Source: an uncultured Muribaculum sp.
GTDB lineage: Bacteria > Bacteroidota > Bacteroidia > Bacteroidales > Muribaculaceae
DNA length: 28,328 bases
Assembly (NCBI RefSeq): GCF_910583865.1
Contig: NZ_CAJTYX010000037.1
Span: 1-28,328, forward strand
Reading direction: 5' to 3'
The notes beneath the pieces are model-generated. The model saw nothing but the letters and a program-made list of their open reading frames with translations, was not told where the DNA came from and did not search any database. Each line of letters begins with the position of its first letter. The first letter of the stretch is position 1. Positions 1-8,559 of the stretch are shown in pieces. Made by a program: the position numbers and the translations under genes.

Positions 1-47
1 CCCCGAGATTACAAATCACGTGCTCTGGCCAACTGAGCTAAAGAGGC
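1..47 (-). tRNA. tRNA-Thr (anticodon TGT), 5' part only
   Basis: Read on the minus strand from 47, the sequence gives a 7-nt acceptor arm (GCCTCTT), TA, a D-arm closed by GCTC/GAGC with the AGTTGG loop, and an anticodon arm whose loop TTTGTAA places TGT at 13-11, the threonine anticodon. The 3' half (variable loop, T-arm, acceptor 3' strand) lies outside the window. The anticodon stem shows one T-T mismatch in my hand fold. It is preceded by a strong Bacteroidetes promoter at 101-132. Confidence 0.85.
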
Positions 48-100
48 ATCTCTTTTCTTATCGTATCGCTTAAGCCGCCCTTGTGGCGGTCAAGCGGGTG

Positions 101-132
101 CAAAGTTAAGCACCTTTCACGATATATGCAAA
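101..132 (-). promoter_or_regulatory. Bacteroidetes sigma-ABfr-type promoter of tRNA-Thr
   Basis: On the minus strand, TTTG at 132-129, a 20-nt spacer, then TAACTTTG at 108-101 match the Bacteroidetes -33 (TTTG) and -7 (TAnnTTTG) elements. Transcription would start near 96, leaving a leader of about 50 nt before the tRNA 5' end. That leader contains a small hairpin (CCGCC/GGCGG, about 75-89) with no T-tract, so it does not look like a terminator. Confidence 0.7.
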
Positions 133-290
133 TTTTTAGAGGAAAAATTTCAATGCACTGTCCGCGATAATCGGATAAACACCTGCAAAGCTGACTATTG
201 TAGCAGACAAATGCGGTAATATGCCCGTTATTGCAGCGCAAATTTACGACTAATTTTTTAAATTCCCATCAATCCGAGCAATATTTTTTG

Positions 291-298
291 TAAGTTTG
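291..298 (+). promoter_or_regulatory. -7 element upstream of aminopeptidase P
   Basis: TAAGTTTG fits the TAnnTTTG consensus. I see no clear TTTG at the -33 distance. The position implies a start site near 303-305 and a leader of about 36 nt before the ATG at 341, which argues against the upstream TTG (296) as the start codon. Confidence 0.45.
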
Positions 299-340
299 CA
301 AATATTCACGTCATCCACCCTTTCCCAAATCTTTCCGGCA

Positions 341-2125
341 ATGAATCCGAACATAATAATACAGCGCCTTGAGGCCCTGCGGCGCATAATGAGGCATAAA
401 GGCATATCTGCCACGATCATACCCCACGTAGACCCACACCAGAGCGAGTACATGTCACGCCACTGGCACGTGCGGGAATTCTTCTCCGGCTTCAACGGTT
501 CGGCGGGGACGCTCGTCGTGACCCTCGACACCGCAGCCCTGTGGACCGACTCGCGCTACTTCCTCCAGGCTGCCGCCCAGCTTGAAGGCACCTCGATTGA
601 GCTGATGAAGGAAGGGCTTCCGTCCACACCCTCCATCTACGCGTATATAATTAATGTATCACACGCCGGCGCCAAGGTCGGACTCGACGGCATGCTCTTC
701 ACCAAGCGTTCGCTCGACGCCCTGGAGGAGGAACTTTCCCGCCACTCGATAACGACCGACACGGAATTCCGTCCCGCCGACACCCTCTGGACCGACCGTC
801 CTCCCCTCCCCTCCGACCCGATATATATCCTCGGCGAGCAGCATGCTGGCGAAATGGCGTCGGCCAAGCTCGGCCGGCTGCGCAAAGCAATCGCAGAGGC
901 CGGCGCCGAGGCCATGTATCTCACAGAACTTGACTCCATCGCATGGCTGCTCAACCTTCGAGGCAGCGACGTGGAGTTCAATCCCGTGTTCACGGCCACG
1001 CTCTACGTGGCCCCCGACGGCGGCACGCTGTTCATCGACCTCGCGAAAGCGGGCGACGACGTGCGCGCCTACCTCGGAGGATACTCCATACGGATGCGCC
1101 CATACGACGATGCCCCACGGTTCCTCGCATCGACATCCGTAAAAATCCTGGCCAACCCGGCCACGCTCCCCGCATCCGTAGCACGCACCCCGGGCATCGA
1201 ATGGGTGTTCGCACCATCACCAGTACCGGCGATGAAGGCCGAGAAAAACGATGTGGAACTGCGCAACCTCCGCCATGCCATGGCCATCGAGGGAGCAGCG
1301 ATGGTCAATGCCATCACCGACATCACCGCGCGATTGGAGGCAGGTGACACCGTGACCGAACTCGACGTGGTCGACACCCTGAGCCGGTTCCGAGCCGAGC
1401 ACCCGAGCTATCGTGGCGACAGCTTCGGCACCATAGCCGGATATGCCGACCACGGAGCCATCGTGCACTACGAACCGACATCGCAGACCAACGCCGTGCT
1501 CCGCCCCGAGGGCCTGCTGCTTATCGACACCGGAGGACAGTATCTCCACGGCACAACCGACATCACGCGCACAATATCGCTCGGAAACCCGACCGACGAG
1601 GAGCGCCACGACTTCACACTCGTGCTCAAAGGCCACATCGCGCTCGCCCGTGCCGTATTCCCAGAAGGCACACGCGGCGCACAGCTCGACGTGCTCGCCC
1701 GGCAGTTCCTATGGCAGGAGGGCAAGACCTACCTCCACGGCACAGGCCACGGCGTAGGATTCTTCCTCAACGTGCACGAAGGACCGCAGAGCATACGCTT
1801 GCAGGAAAATCCCGTGGCACTGCGCCCGGGCATGGTGACATCCGACGAGCCGGGCCTCTATTTGGCCGGACGCTACGGCATCCGATGCGAGAACCTCGTG
1901 CTCACCACCGAGGCCGCCGACACCGAGCATGGACGCTTCCTGAAGTTCGAGGTGCTGTCGCTCTTCCCGTTCGACCGCACACTGCTCGACATGAGCATCC
2001 TCACCGACACGGAGATTGCGTGGCTCGACGATTACCACCGGAAGGTGCTCTCGACGCTCTCGCCATTCCTCCGGGGCGACTCTCTACACTGGCTCGAATC
2101 GGCATGCGCACCCATATGCCGATAA
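341..2125 (+). CDS. Xaa-Pro aminopeptidase (aminopeptidase P, M24B family)
   Basis: A 594-aa cytosolic metallopeptidase that would remove an N-terminal residue preceding proline. The N-terminal creatinase-like domain begins at LEALRRIM, and a second creatinase-like domain follows. The C-terminal pita-bread domain carries the M24 dimetal ligands: Asp in LLIDTGGQY, Asp in GTTDITRT, His in HGTGHGVG, Glu in TSDEPGLY, and a late Glu in RCENLV. The upstream HYEP motif fits the substrate-site His of the family. The length matches the three-domain form of about 590 aa common in Bacteroidetes. I chose ATG 341 rather than TTG 296 because the latter lies inside a -7 promoter element. A hexapeptide-repeat gene follows after 44 bp on the same strand and may be cotranscribed. 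Confidence 0.93.
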   Translation: MNPNIIIQRLEALRRIMRHKGISATIIPHVDPHQSEYMSRHWHVREFFSGFNGSAGTLVVTLDTAALWTDSRYFLQAAAQLEGTSIELMKEGLPSTPSIYAYIINVSHAGAKVGLDGMLFTKRSLDALEEELSRHSITTDTEFRPADTLWTDRPPLPSDPIYILGEQHAGEMASAKLGRLRKAIAEAGAEAMYLTELDSIAWLLNLRGSDVEFNPVFTATLYVAPDGGTLFIDLAKAGDDVRAYLGGYSIRMRPYDDAPRFLASTSVKILANPATLPASVARTPGIEWVFAPSPVPAMKAEKNDVELRNLRHAMAIEGAAMVNAITDITARLEAGDTVTELDVVDTLSRFRAEHPSYRGDSFGTIAGYADHGAIVHYEPTSQTNAVLRPEGLLLIDTGGQYLHGTTDITRTISLGNPTDEERHDFTLVLKGHIALARAVFPEGTRGAQLDVLARQFLWQEGKTYLHGTGHGVGFFLNVHEGPQSIRLQENPVALRPGMVTSDEPGLYLAGRYGIRCENLVLTTEAADTEHGRFLKFEVLSLFPFDRTLLDMSILTDTEIAWLDDYHRKVLSTLSPFLRGDSLHWLESACAPICR

Positions 2126-2169
2126 GGGCAGATGCCGCCTTTCAACTATATAAAACTCCTTTAACGACA

Positions 2170-2715
2170 ATGGCACTTATAAAATCAGTATGCGGCTTCA
2201 CGCCGCAGATAGGCGAAGGCACGTTCCTCGCCGACAACGCCGCCATCGTGGGCGACGTAGTGATGGGACGCGACTGCAGCGTATGGTTCAACGCCGTGAT
2301 CCGCGGCGATGTCAACGCCATACGCATCGGCGACCGGGTAAACATACAGGACGGCTCAGTGCTCCACACGCTATACCAGAAATCCACCATAGAAATAGGC
2401 AACGACGTGTCGATAGGCCACAACGTCACCATCCACGGGGCTAAGATCAACGACTACGCCCTCATCGGCATGGGTTCTGTGGTGATGGACAACGTAGAGG
2501 TGGGACGCGGAGCACAGGTAGCCGCAGGTGCTGTGGTGCTCTCCAACACCAGGATAGGCGACGGTGAGCTGTGGGCCGGAGTACCCGCGAAGTTCATGAA
2601 GATGGTCGATCCCGAGAAATCACGCGAGATCAACCAGAAGATAGCCCGCAACTATCTCGCCTACTCCAAGTGGTACGGCGAGAATCCTCCCGAAGGACGC
2701 GACCTGGAATTCTGA
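2170..2715 (+). CDS. Gamma-carbonic anhydrase family protein (YrdA-like, left-handed beta-helix)
   Basis: A 181-aa protein built almost entirely of hexapeptide repeats (for example IGEGTFLADNAAIVGDVVMG), predicting a left-handed beta-helix trimer. Potential metal ligands of the gamma-CA fold are present: His in VLHTLY and the pair in SIGHNVTIHG. The conserved arginine/aspartate pair appears in AVIRGD and the downstream glutamine in NIQDGS. The C-terminal helix after VPAKFMK is typical. Many members of this family lack proven carbonic anhydrase activity, so the reaction is not certain. I chose ATG 2170 because the open frame further upstream is only a shadow within the aminopeptidase gene. It converges with recO across a 24-bp gap. 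Confidence 0.88.
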   Translation: MALIKSVCGFTPQIGEGTFLADNAAIVGDVVMGRDCSVWFNAVIRGDVNAIRIGDRVNIQDGSVLHTLYQKSTIEIGNDVSIGHNVTIHGAKINDYALIGMGSVVMDNVEVGRGAQVAAGAVVLSNTRIGDGELWAGVPAKFMKMVDPEKSREINQKIARNYLAYSKWYGENPPEGRDLEF

Positions 2716-2739
2716 ACGCGCGCCGGCTGCCGGGTGCGG

Positions 2740-3465
2740 TCAGTCAAACAGCTCCCCCAGAATCTCCATCGAGCGCAATCCCGTAAGGCGCGCGTAGTGC
2801 AGCCCGTAATAGTCGAGCATAGCCGACATTATGCGGCGTCTGTCGCCACGGCGCATGCGGAACGCCCGCAGATTGTCCCAACGCATGCGGCTCAGCATCA
2901 CCACCCCCTCTGCATCCTCACCCGTGAGAAAATGGCGGTGGAGCGGCGGAGTAGCCCGGAACACGCCTTCAAGCATGTCGAACACCGCACCTTTCCGGTA
3001 TGTGCCCACGTCTGGCTCTATGCCGATGAAATGGCCAAGCCGGTATAGAAACGCCAGATGGAAGTTGGCAGTGCCACACTCACAAGCGTCGAGCGCAGCC
3101 ACGGCCTCGGCCATGAAGTCGAAAAGTCGCACGTCAGGCTCACCGTCGGGCACAACCACGCCGAGAAGCTCCGTCAGGAACATCGCTATAGAGATCTTCA
3201 CAGGATCGGCATGGAGAGACGGCAGAGCGGTCATCGCACGCAGGTCGCGCACCGAAGCAAGCTCATGCCCCGCACGCAGGTCGGCCACACCCTCCACCAT
3301 GCTCAAAGGCATCGTCAAGGCACGCCGCCGTGCCGCCTCGCGGCCCGTGCCCGAAGCGAGAAGCACCGACAGCCTCCCGCGCTCGCGGCTGTAGAGCGTG
3401 AGTATGTTGTTGCGGTCGCTATAGCGCACCGTGCGCAGGCATATGGCATGGATCGGAGTCAGCAT
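2740..3465 (-). CDS. recO: DNA repair protein RecO
   Basis: A 241-aa protein of the RecFOR pathway, which loads RecA onto SSB-coated single-stranded DNA. The N-terminal OB-fold is recognisable from the start HAICLRTVRYSDRNNILTLY, followed by an all-alpha domain that includes the conserved FHLAFLYRLGHFIGI region typical of Bacteroidetes RecO. No four-cysteine zinc finger is evident, as in many members of this phylum. I take ATG 3465 as the start: the ten extra codons upstream would lie across the promoter at 3469-3500. It is transcribed divergently from the methyltransferase at 3527. Confidence 0.88.
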   Translation of the reverse strand: MLTPIHAICLRTVRYSDRNNILTLYSRERGRLSVLLASGTGREAARRRALTMPLSMVEGVADLRAGHELASVRDLRAMTALPSLHADPVKISIAMFLTELLGVVVPDGEPDVRLFDFMAEAVAALDACECGTANFHLAFLYRLGHFIGIEPDVGTYRKGAVFDMLEGVFRATPPLHRHFLTGEDAEGVVMLSRMRWDNLRAFRMRRGDRRRIMSAMLDYYGLHYARLTGLRSMEILGELFD

Positions 3466-3468
3466 ACC

Positions 3469-3500
3469 CAAAGTTAAGCATTCTCCACAAAACAAGCAAA
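3469..3500 (-). promoter_or_regulatory. Promoter of recO, abutting the start codon
   Basis: On the minus strand, TTTG at 3500-3497, a 20-nt spacer and TAACTTTG at 3476-3469 match the Bacteroidetes consensus closely. The predicted start site falls at about 3465-3462, at or next to the A of the recO ATG (3465), so the transcript may be leaderless. Confidence 0.6.
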
Positions 3501-3526
3501 GAACCCCACTTGCGCCACATTAGAAT

Positions 3527-4900
3527 ATGCTACCTAAAGATTTTAAAAGCCCCTTCCCGGGCCTTGAGGAGGCTCTCGCAGAAGAACCTTCCGTAAGTGT
3601 GCGTGTCAACCCCGGCAAAGGAGCGGCCACGCCGCAGGGCGTAACGACCGTACCATGGTGCCCCGCAGGCTACTGGCTCGACGCAAGGGCGCCGTTCACA
3701 TGGGATCCGGCCATGCACCAGGGCCTCTACTACGTGCAGGACGCATCGTCGATGATCGTCGCGCTCGCAGTGCGCCGCGCCGTCGAGTCCTTAGGCCCAG
3801 CAGAGGGAGTGCTCCTGCTCGACGCATGCGCAGCACCCGGCGGCAAGACCACAGCCTCAATCGACTCCTTGCCTGCCGGCTCGTTTGTCGTGGCCAACGA
3901 ATACATGCCCGCACGTGCAGCCGTGCTCGCCGAAAATCTTGCTAAATGGGGGAGCGCGGCGACCATGGTGACCCGTGGCGACACGGCGCGCTTCCGCAAG
4001 CTGCGCCATACGTTCGACATAGTAGTAGCCGACGTGCCATGCTCCGGCGAAGGTATGTTCCGCAAGGACCCCGAAGCCGTCAGGCAGTGGACTCCGGCGC
4101 TTGTGCAGGAGTGTGCGGTACGCCAAAGGGAGATTATCGCCAACCTTTGGGAGGCGCTACGCCCGGGAGGAGTGATGATATACTCGACATGCACATTCAA
4201 CCGGGCCGAAAACGAGGAGATGCTCGGTTGGATTCTCGGGGAGTATCCCGAGGCTATCCACATGCCGCTCGACCTGCCGGAGCAGTGGGGCGCAGTCACC
4301 ACCGACGGGTGCACCCATTTTGTGCCGGGCCGTGTGCGTGGCGAGGGACTTGCCATATTCATGGTGTCGAAAGGCACGCCATCCTCGGCATGCACACGCG
4401 GAGGAAAAGCCGGAGGCAAGGAGAAAGGGAAGAAACGTCCGGAAGCTGAAGTGCCGCAGGCATGCCGCGACTGGCTCGACGCTCCCGAAGATTACGATAT
4501 CCGCAACCGTGGAGGTAAAATCGTGGCTCTCCCGGCGCGATGGAGCGCCATGGCGCTCGACATGTCAGTGAAACTCGACACGGTGACCCTCGGCGTGGAG
4601 ATCGCCACGCTGAAAGGACGTGACGCCATACCGTCGCAACGGCTGGCGTTATCCACAGCCTTGCGCCGAGATGCGTTTCCCGAGGTAGATGTAGACTACT
4701 CCACCGCCATAGCCTACCTGCGGCGCGAGGCCGTCACATTACCTGAGGACACGCCCCGGGGATTCGTGCTGCTCACCTATGGCAGACACCCGCTCGGCTT
4801 TGTGAAGAACCTCGGCAACCGCGCCAACAACCTCTATCCTGCGGAATGGCGCATACTGTCCGGGCACATCCCTCCCGAACCGCCGTATGTTATAGACTGA
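3527..4900 (+). CDS. rsmF: 16S rRNA (cytosine-C5) methyltransferase, RsmF-like (NOL1/NOP2/sun family)
   Basis: A 457-aa SAM-dependent RNA m5C methyltransferase. The SAM-binding motif I is LLLDACAAPGGKTT (about residue 100-113). Motif IV, with the release cysteine, is DVPCSGEGMFRKDP, and motif VI with the catalytic cysteine is YSTCTFNRAENEEM. The C-terminal part (about 290-457), including GFVKNLGNRANNLYP, corresponds to the RsmF-type C-terminal RNA-binding region rather than the shorter RsmB layout. The target base is inferred from the family. It begins 61 bp from recO on the opposite strand. An intrinsic terminator downstream faces the other direction and serves the nan locus. Confidence 0.88.
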   Translation: MLPKDFKSPFPGLEEALAEEPSVSVRVNPGKGAATPQGVTTVPWCPAGYWLDARAPFTWDPAMHQGLYYVQDASSMIVALAVRRAVESLGPAEGVLLLDACAAPGGKTTASIDSLPAGSFVVANEYMPARAAVLAENLAKWGSAATMVTRGDTARFRKLRHTFDIVVADVPCSGEGMFRKDPEAVRQWTPALVQECAVRQREIIANLWEALRPGGVMIYSTCTFNRAENEEMLGWILGEYPEAIHMPLDLPEQWGAVTTDGCTHFVPGRVRGEGLAIFMVSKGTPSSACTRGGKAGGKEKGKKRPEAEVPQACRDWLDAPEDYDIRNRGGKIVALPARWSAMALDMSVKLDTVTLGVEIATLKGRDAIPSQRLALSTALRRDAFPEVDVDYSTAIAYLRREAVTLPEDTPRGFVLLTYGRHPLGFVKNLGNRANNLYPAEWRILSGHIPPEPPYVID

Positions 4901-4931
4901 ATCCGTATATGACTCTGACGGGCGGCGACAG

Positions 4932-4967
4932 AAAAAGGTGGCCATGTCATCCAGCGACACAGCCACC
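4932..4967 (-). terminator. Intrinsic terminator of the sialic-acid operon
   Basis: Arms 4937-4948 and 4956-4967 form a 12-bp stem with two internal mismatches (GGTGGC outer part, GTC inner part) and a 7-nt loop. On the minus strand the stem is followed at once by TTTTTC (4936-4931). There is no T-tract on the plus-strand side, so it is directional and ends transcription coming from nanM at 5057. Confidence 0.75.
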
Positions 4968-5056
4968 CCACAATTAGTACCGGTTTATTGCACCTTATAT
5001 AATCTTTTATTACCCTGTTCGTCAAGTAACTCCGCCATGAAATGCGATACGGTTAC

Positions 5057-6148
5057 TTACTGATTTATTTTGCAGCGCAGCACCAGAGGAGTGCGCACGC
5101 CCGGGCGCTCCTCGCCACTTGCTATGGCAACCGTACTGTCCGGCAGCATGACGGCGGTAGTGGTGACGGTTAGAGGTGCGGGAGCCTCGTCGACCACCGC
5201 AATCTCACCTGTCGCAGGCGTATAGCGCCGCAAAGTACGCGAGAATCCCGGATGGTCAGGGGCGGTGGGAAGTATCTCCTCCACCCCACCGAAAAACCAT
5301 ATGTCATCTCCGAGCGTGACGGCAGTAGCGGCCATCACCGGGAACTCGCCTTCGAGGACCGACCACTCGCCGGAAGCCGGGTCATAGGCGAATCCCGCCG
5401 TGCTTACCGTGATATCCCTGTCAGGGCCGAAGTCGCGTCCGCCAAAGAGATAGAAACGACCGTCGGCTGCTGCGGCGACGCTGAATCCCAGCGTCGGCCC
5501 TGGCCACGGCTCCAGCACCTGCCATCCCTCATCCTTACTGTCGAGATCGAGCATCACGAAGGCATGCGAGGCACTCTCTCCATCATCTTTTCCTTGGATG
5601 CCGCCTGCCACGAACACCTTGCCGTCGACCATAGCACCGGCACCGTTCGACAGAGCGAACGGAAGCGCCGGGAATACGTCGCCGCGCAACTGCGGGTGTC
5701 CGTCAGCGGCAGAGAGCATGTACACCGAGTCTATGCCTCCGTCGGCATTGTTGCCGCCAATGAGCATCACACCCTCGGGCAGAGTCACCGACACACCGTA
5801 GCCCATAGGCTGCGGAAGAAAATCGGGATACACCGTCCACTCGCCTGAAGTCAGGTCGTAGGCGTAGAGATCGCGATGCCAGACCTTCTTGGCTCCGGTC
5901 CACGGAAAACCGTCAGGGAAATTGGCGCCTCCGGCAATCATCAGCCTGTCGCCTGCCATACCGGCAAACGCCCCGGCCACTCCGATATTGACCGAATCGC
6001 CCTTCATCGGAGGCAACCGCAGCGTATCGTTCCACGTCACCTCCGGACCTTTCTCAACCGGACGGCAGGACACCACCGATACTGCCGATGCACAGAACAT
6101 AGCAGTGCTAATCAACACCCATAAGACTCTTGATGTCATATTTCCCAT
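5057..6148 (-). CDS. nanM: N-acetylneuraminate epimerase/mutarotase, Kelch beta-propeller lipoprotein
   Basis: A 363-aa protein likely to interconvert the alpha and beta anomers of sialic acid in the periplasm, so that the alpha form released by sialidases suits the transporter. The N-terminus has a hydrophobic segment ending in the lipobox VVSC, suggesting a lipoprotein. The mature part carries repeated Kelch signatures with double glycines: RLMIAGGANFPDG, GVMLIGGNN, KVFVAGGIQG, RFYLFGGRDFGP and DIWFFGGVEE. The layout fits the cyclically permuted mutarotase family that includes E. coli NanM. It is the last gene of the nan locus, 87 bp after the sulfatase, and is followed by a terminator at 4932-4967. 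An in-frame ATG three codons downstream (6139) is an alternative start. Confidence 0.85.
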   Translation of the reverse strand: MGNMTSRVLWVLISTAMFCASAVSVVSCRPVEKGPEVTWNDTLRLPPMKGDSVNIGVAGAFAGMAGDRLMIAGGANFPDGFPWTGAKKVWHRDLYAYDLTSGEWTVYPDFLPQPMGYGVSVTLPEGVMLIGGNNADGGIDSVYMLSAADGHPQLRGDVFPALPFALSNGAGAMVDGKVFVAGGIQGKDDGESASHAFVMLDLDSKDEGWQVLEPWPGPTLGFSVAAAADGRFYLFGGRDFGPDRDITVSTAGFAYDPASGEWSVLEGEFPVMAATAVTLGDDIWFFGGVEEILPTAPDHPGFSRTLRRYTPATGEIAVVDEAPAPLTVTTTAVMLPDSTVAIASGEERPGVRTPLVLRCKINQ

Positions 6149-6235
6149 ATTGATAAATTATTTCACATTAAATGACTGTGGCAATGTACACGTCGGATAA
6201 TTAGTCCTGCGGTCACACTCCTACATTGACAACGT

Positions 6236-7705
6236 TTATCGTTGCTCATATATTTTAGGATGGGGAAGCGGGCAGAAGTCCTCGTCGTCAATCATCTTGT
6301 GGGTAAGACGGGTGATGAGATCGTCGCGGACGGAGAGCATAGCGGGATTGTCGGCGAGATTGACCGTCTCATACGGATCATCAACGATGTCATACAACTC
6401 GAACATCGGGCGCGTTGTAGAAAAATAGAGCTTGCTGAACGCAGGCTCAAGCGCCCTGGCCTCATGCATCCGGTGGAGTTCTACAAAATGCGGATATTCG
6501 GCCACATCCACCGGAATCCACCGGTCATTGGGCATGATATTGTATATGAGCTTGTATCTATCGCCTATGATACAACGCTGCTGGTCGAAACATGACGTGT
6601 CGTAGGGGAGAGTGTTCGTCCCGTGGTTTCCACGCTGGCAGAACACGTAACGCGCCGAACCATCATCCGCCCCGTGCGTGGCAAAAAGACTCCTACCCTC
6701 CATCACTTCCGGCACGGGCAAGCCTGCGGCATCAAGACATGTGGCCGAGATATCCATGTTTGACACCGGATGCCGGTCAACACCAGAAGCCACATGCCCC
6801 GGCCATCGCACTATGAGAGGGACACGGACTCCGGGATCATACAGCGTGCCTTTGCCCATGAACTGCGCGCCTCCGTTGTCGCCGGTGAATATCACGAGCG
6901 TGCTGTCGGCCAACCCGGTCTCGTCGAGGTAGTCGAGCACTTCACCGATGTCAGAGTCGAGCCGGTTTATCTCATCGTAATATGCCGCAAGGTGTTTCCT
7001 CACCCCGGGCGTGTCGGGATAATACGGCGGTAATGTTATGCCGTCGGAATCATGCACCGACGGCGCGTCATACGGAGTGTGGGGATCGGCGTAACACAAC
7101 TGGAGGAAAAACGGCTTATCCTTGTCGCGAAACTCCATGAAGTCGCGGAACTGGCGGTTTATCCCCTGGTGATTCTCACCCTTTATTGCATCAGTCACCG
7201 TCATGCACGTGTCCATGCGTTCGGGAAACGTCACCAACCCCTGACTGTCATAATAGTCCGCCACCAGCTTTATCCGGCCCGCACGTCCGTTGATGCCGGA
7301 GACAGGCCCGTCGAGATGATAGCCTCGCCCGGCAAGTCCCGTATAATAGCCGCTGTCGCGCAGATCCTCCGGAAAAGTCCGATAGCGCCGGGCAAGAGGG
7401 ACGTTGAACCTGGTCATGTTGACGGCCACCGGTGTGCGGCCTGTCATTATCGACGCGCGCGAAAGCACACTCTGCGGCGATGCCGCATAGCAGCGGTCGA
7501 ACCTCACGCCCTGCGCCGCAAGACGGTCGAGATTGGGGGTCCTCACGTCGGGATTGCCGTAACAGCCCATAGCAAAGGCGCTATGGTCGTCGCTCACCAG
7601 CAAAAGTATGTTGGGACGCTGCGCCATAGCCGCCATGCCGTTGAGAGCCATGAAAGCGACAATACCCGATCTCCCTAACGATATGCCCATATTACGGCAA
7701 GCCAT
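6236..7705 (-). CDS. Sulfatase (alkaline-phosphatase-like family) with atypical maturation motif
   Basis: A 489-aa secreted sulfatase-fold protein. A signal peptide appears to end at AMA|Q just before RPNILLLVSDDH. Metal-binding residues of the family are visible: the DD of LVSDDH near the N-terminus and D-N of IFTGDNGG, plus the basic GKG.LYDPGVRVPLIVRWPG region. The usual Ser/Cys-x-Pro/Ala-x-Arg motif that is converted to formylglycine reads S-V-L-S-R (Ser79, codons 7471-7457), followed by the normal ASIMTGR, so the proline is replaced by leucine. It lies 3 bp after the S1/P1 nuclease and 87 bp before nanM. The substrate could be sulfated mucin sugars or sulfated sialic acid; this is inference from context. 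With the altered motif it might also be a phosphodiesterase-like or inactive relative. Confidence 0.85.
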   Translation of the reverse strand: MACRNMGISLGRSGIVAFMALNGMAAMAQRPNILLLVSDDHSAFAMGCYGNPDVRTPNLDRLAAQGVRFDRCYAASPQSVLSRASIMTGRTPVAVNMTRFNVPLARRYRTFPEDLRDSGYYTGLAGRGYHLDGPVSGINGRAGRIKLVADYYDSQGLVTFPERMDTCMTVTDAIKGENHQGINRQFRDFMEFRDKDKPFFLQLCYADPHTPYDAPSVHDSDGITLPPYYPDTPGVRKHLAAYYDEINRLDSDIGEVLDYLDETGLADSTLVIFTGDNGGAQFMGKGTLYDPGVRVPLIVRWPGHVASGVDRHPVSNMDISATCLDAAGLPVPEVMEGRSLFATHGADDGSARYVFCQRGNHGTNTLPYDTSCFDQQRCIIGDRYKLIYNIMPNDRWIPVDVAEYPHFVELHRMHEARALEPAFSKLYFSTTRPMFELYDIVDDPYETVNLADNPAMLSVRDDLITRLTHKMIDDEDFCPLPHPKIYEQR

Positions 7706-7708
7706 ATG

Positions 7709-8527
7709 TTACTGTCGCTGCCATTTCGGCGCGTAGGAAGGATCGAATACCGAGTTAAGCACATGGGCCAGACGGTAGCCGGCCTTAAGTATCTGCGAGT
7801 CGGTGAGATGCACCATATCCTGCACAAAATCGAAGGTCTCGGCCTTGTCAAACTTGCGTTCGGGAGTGATGATGTCATAGAGCGGACGCATGATCGCGGC
7901 GTTCCCCTCCTCCCAGTCGATGAGCGAGCCTTTCACCATGTCGGCCTTCTCGGCATCGGAACAACGGTCGAGCTGATAAACATAGTCGGCATAGTACCAC
8001 TTATGCCCTTTGTCGAACACTCCGCCGTCGAAGAACTTGTGGAACTTCCACTTCTCGTCGCCGTTGAGGTAGAAATACACGTTCTGCGACTTGTCCTCGA
8101 AGAAGCAATGCCCGGGGCAGTGCATGTCACCGACCAGATGTACGAGCACCTTTATCGACACCGCCACGGCAGAGTCGGTCATCTGCTTGTATTTGCCGTT
8201 CTCCACCTTCGCCATCTCGGTGTTGATGCCGAGGTTAGAGCGATAGCGGTCCTTCCATACCTTTGATTTCCCGTTGGCGTCGAACGACGCACTATGCCAT
8301 CCGTCGGTATGTTTGTAGGCAGGCTGCAGACGCACATTGTCCATCCATGAGGCATAGTAAACAATCGACTTGCCGTCGAGATACTTCTCTATCGTGGCCT
8401 TGGCGGTCGGGGTAAGGTTGTTCTCGGCTATGGCGGCGACGGCATCATGGCCTATACGTCCGAAAGCCGATGCCGTCAGACAGAGCGCCATCGCCATGAT
8501 GGCGGTAAAAATCCTTTGTTTCATCAT
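7709..8527 (-). CDS. S1/P1-type zinc-dependent nuclease, secreted
   Basis: A 272-aa protein with a short signal peptide (MALCLTASA) and the all-helical S1/P1 fold, which cleaves single-stranded nucleic acids and 3'-nucleotides using three zinc ions. Visible ligand motifs are GHDAVAAIAE, Asp in YYASWMDNVR, His in WHSASFD, the HxxxD pair with a further His in VHLVGDMHCPGH, and HKFFD. The mature N-terminus expected after signal cleavage is FGRIGH, where S1/P1 nucleases normally have Trp; that tryptophan is here phenylalanine. I chose ATG 8527 (ATG 8524 is the next codon); the open frame to 8638 runs through an inverted-repeat element and is unlikely to be translated. Its place inside a sialic-acid operon is unusual. 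Confidence 0.85.
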   Translation of the reverse strand: MMKQRIFTAIMAMALCLTASAFGRIGHDAVAAIAENNLTPTAKATIEKYLDGKSIVYYASWMDNVRLQPAYKHTDGWHSASFDANGKSKVWKDRYRSNLGINTEMAKVENGKYKQMTDSAVAVSIKVLVHLVGDMHCPGHCFFEDKSQNVYFYLNGDEKWKFHKFFDGGVFDKGHKWYYADYVYQLDRCSDAEKADMVKGSLIDWEEGNAAIMRPLYDIITPERKFDKAETFDFVQDMVHLTDSQILKAGYRLAHVLNSVFDPSYAPKWQRQ

Positions 8528-8559
8528 ATTATATACATTTTTCATCAATTCAGTGAAAA

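Noticed and set aside
296..340. TTG at 296 as start of the aminopeptidase
   Set aside because: It lies within the TAAGTTTG promoter element, and the family's N-terminus fits ATG 341.
5030..5056. AAGTAAC/GTTACTT inverted pair just after nanM
   Set aside because: The loop is about 20 nt, the stem is only 7 bp and there is no T-tract; the hairpin at 4932-4967 is a far better terminator.
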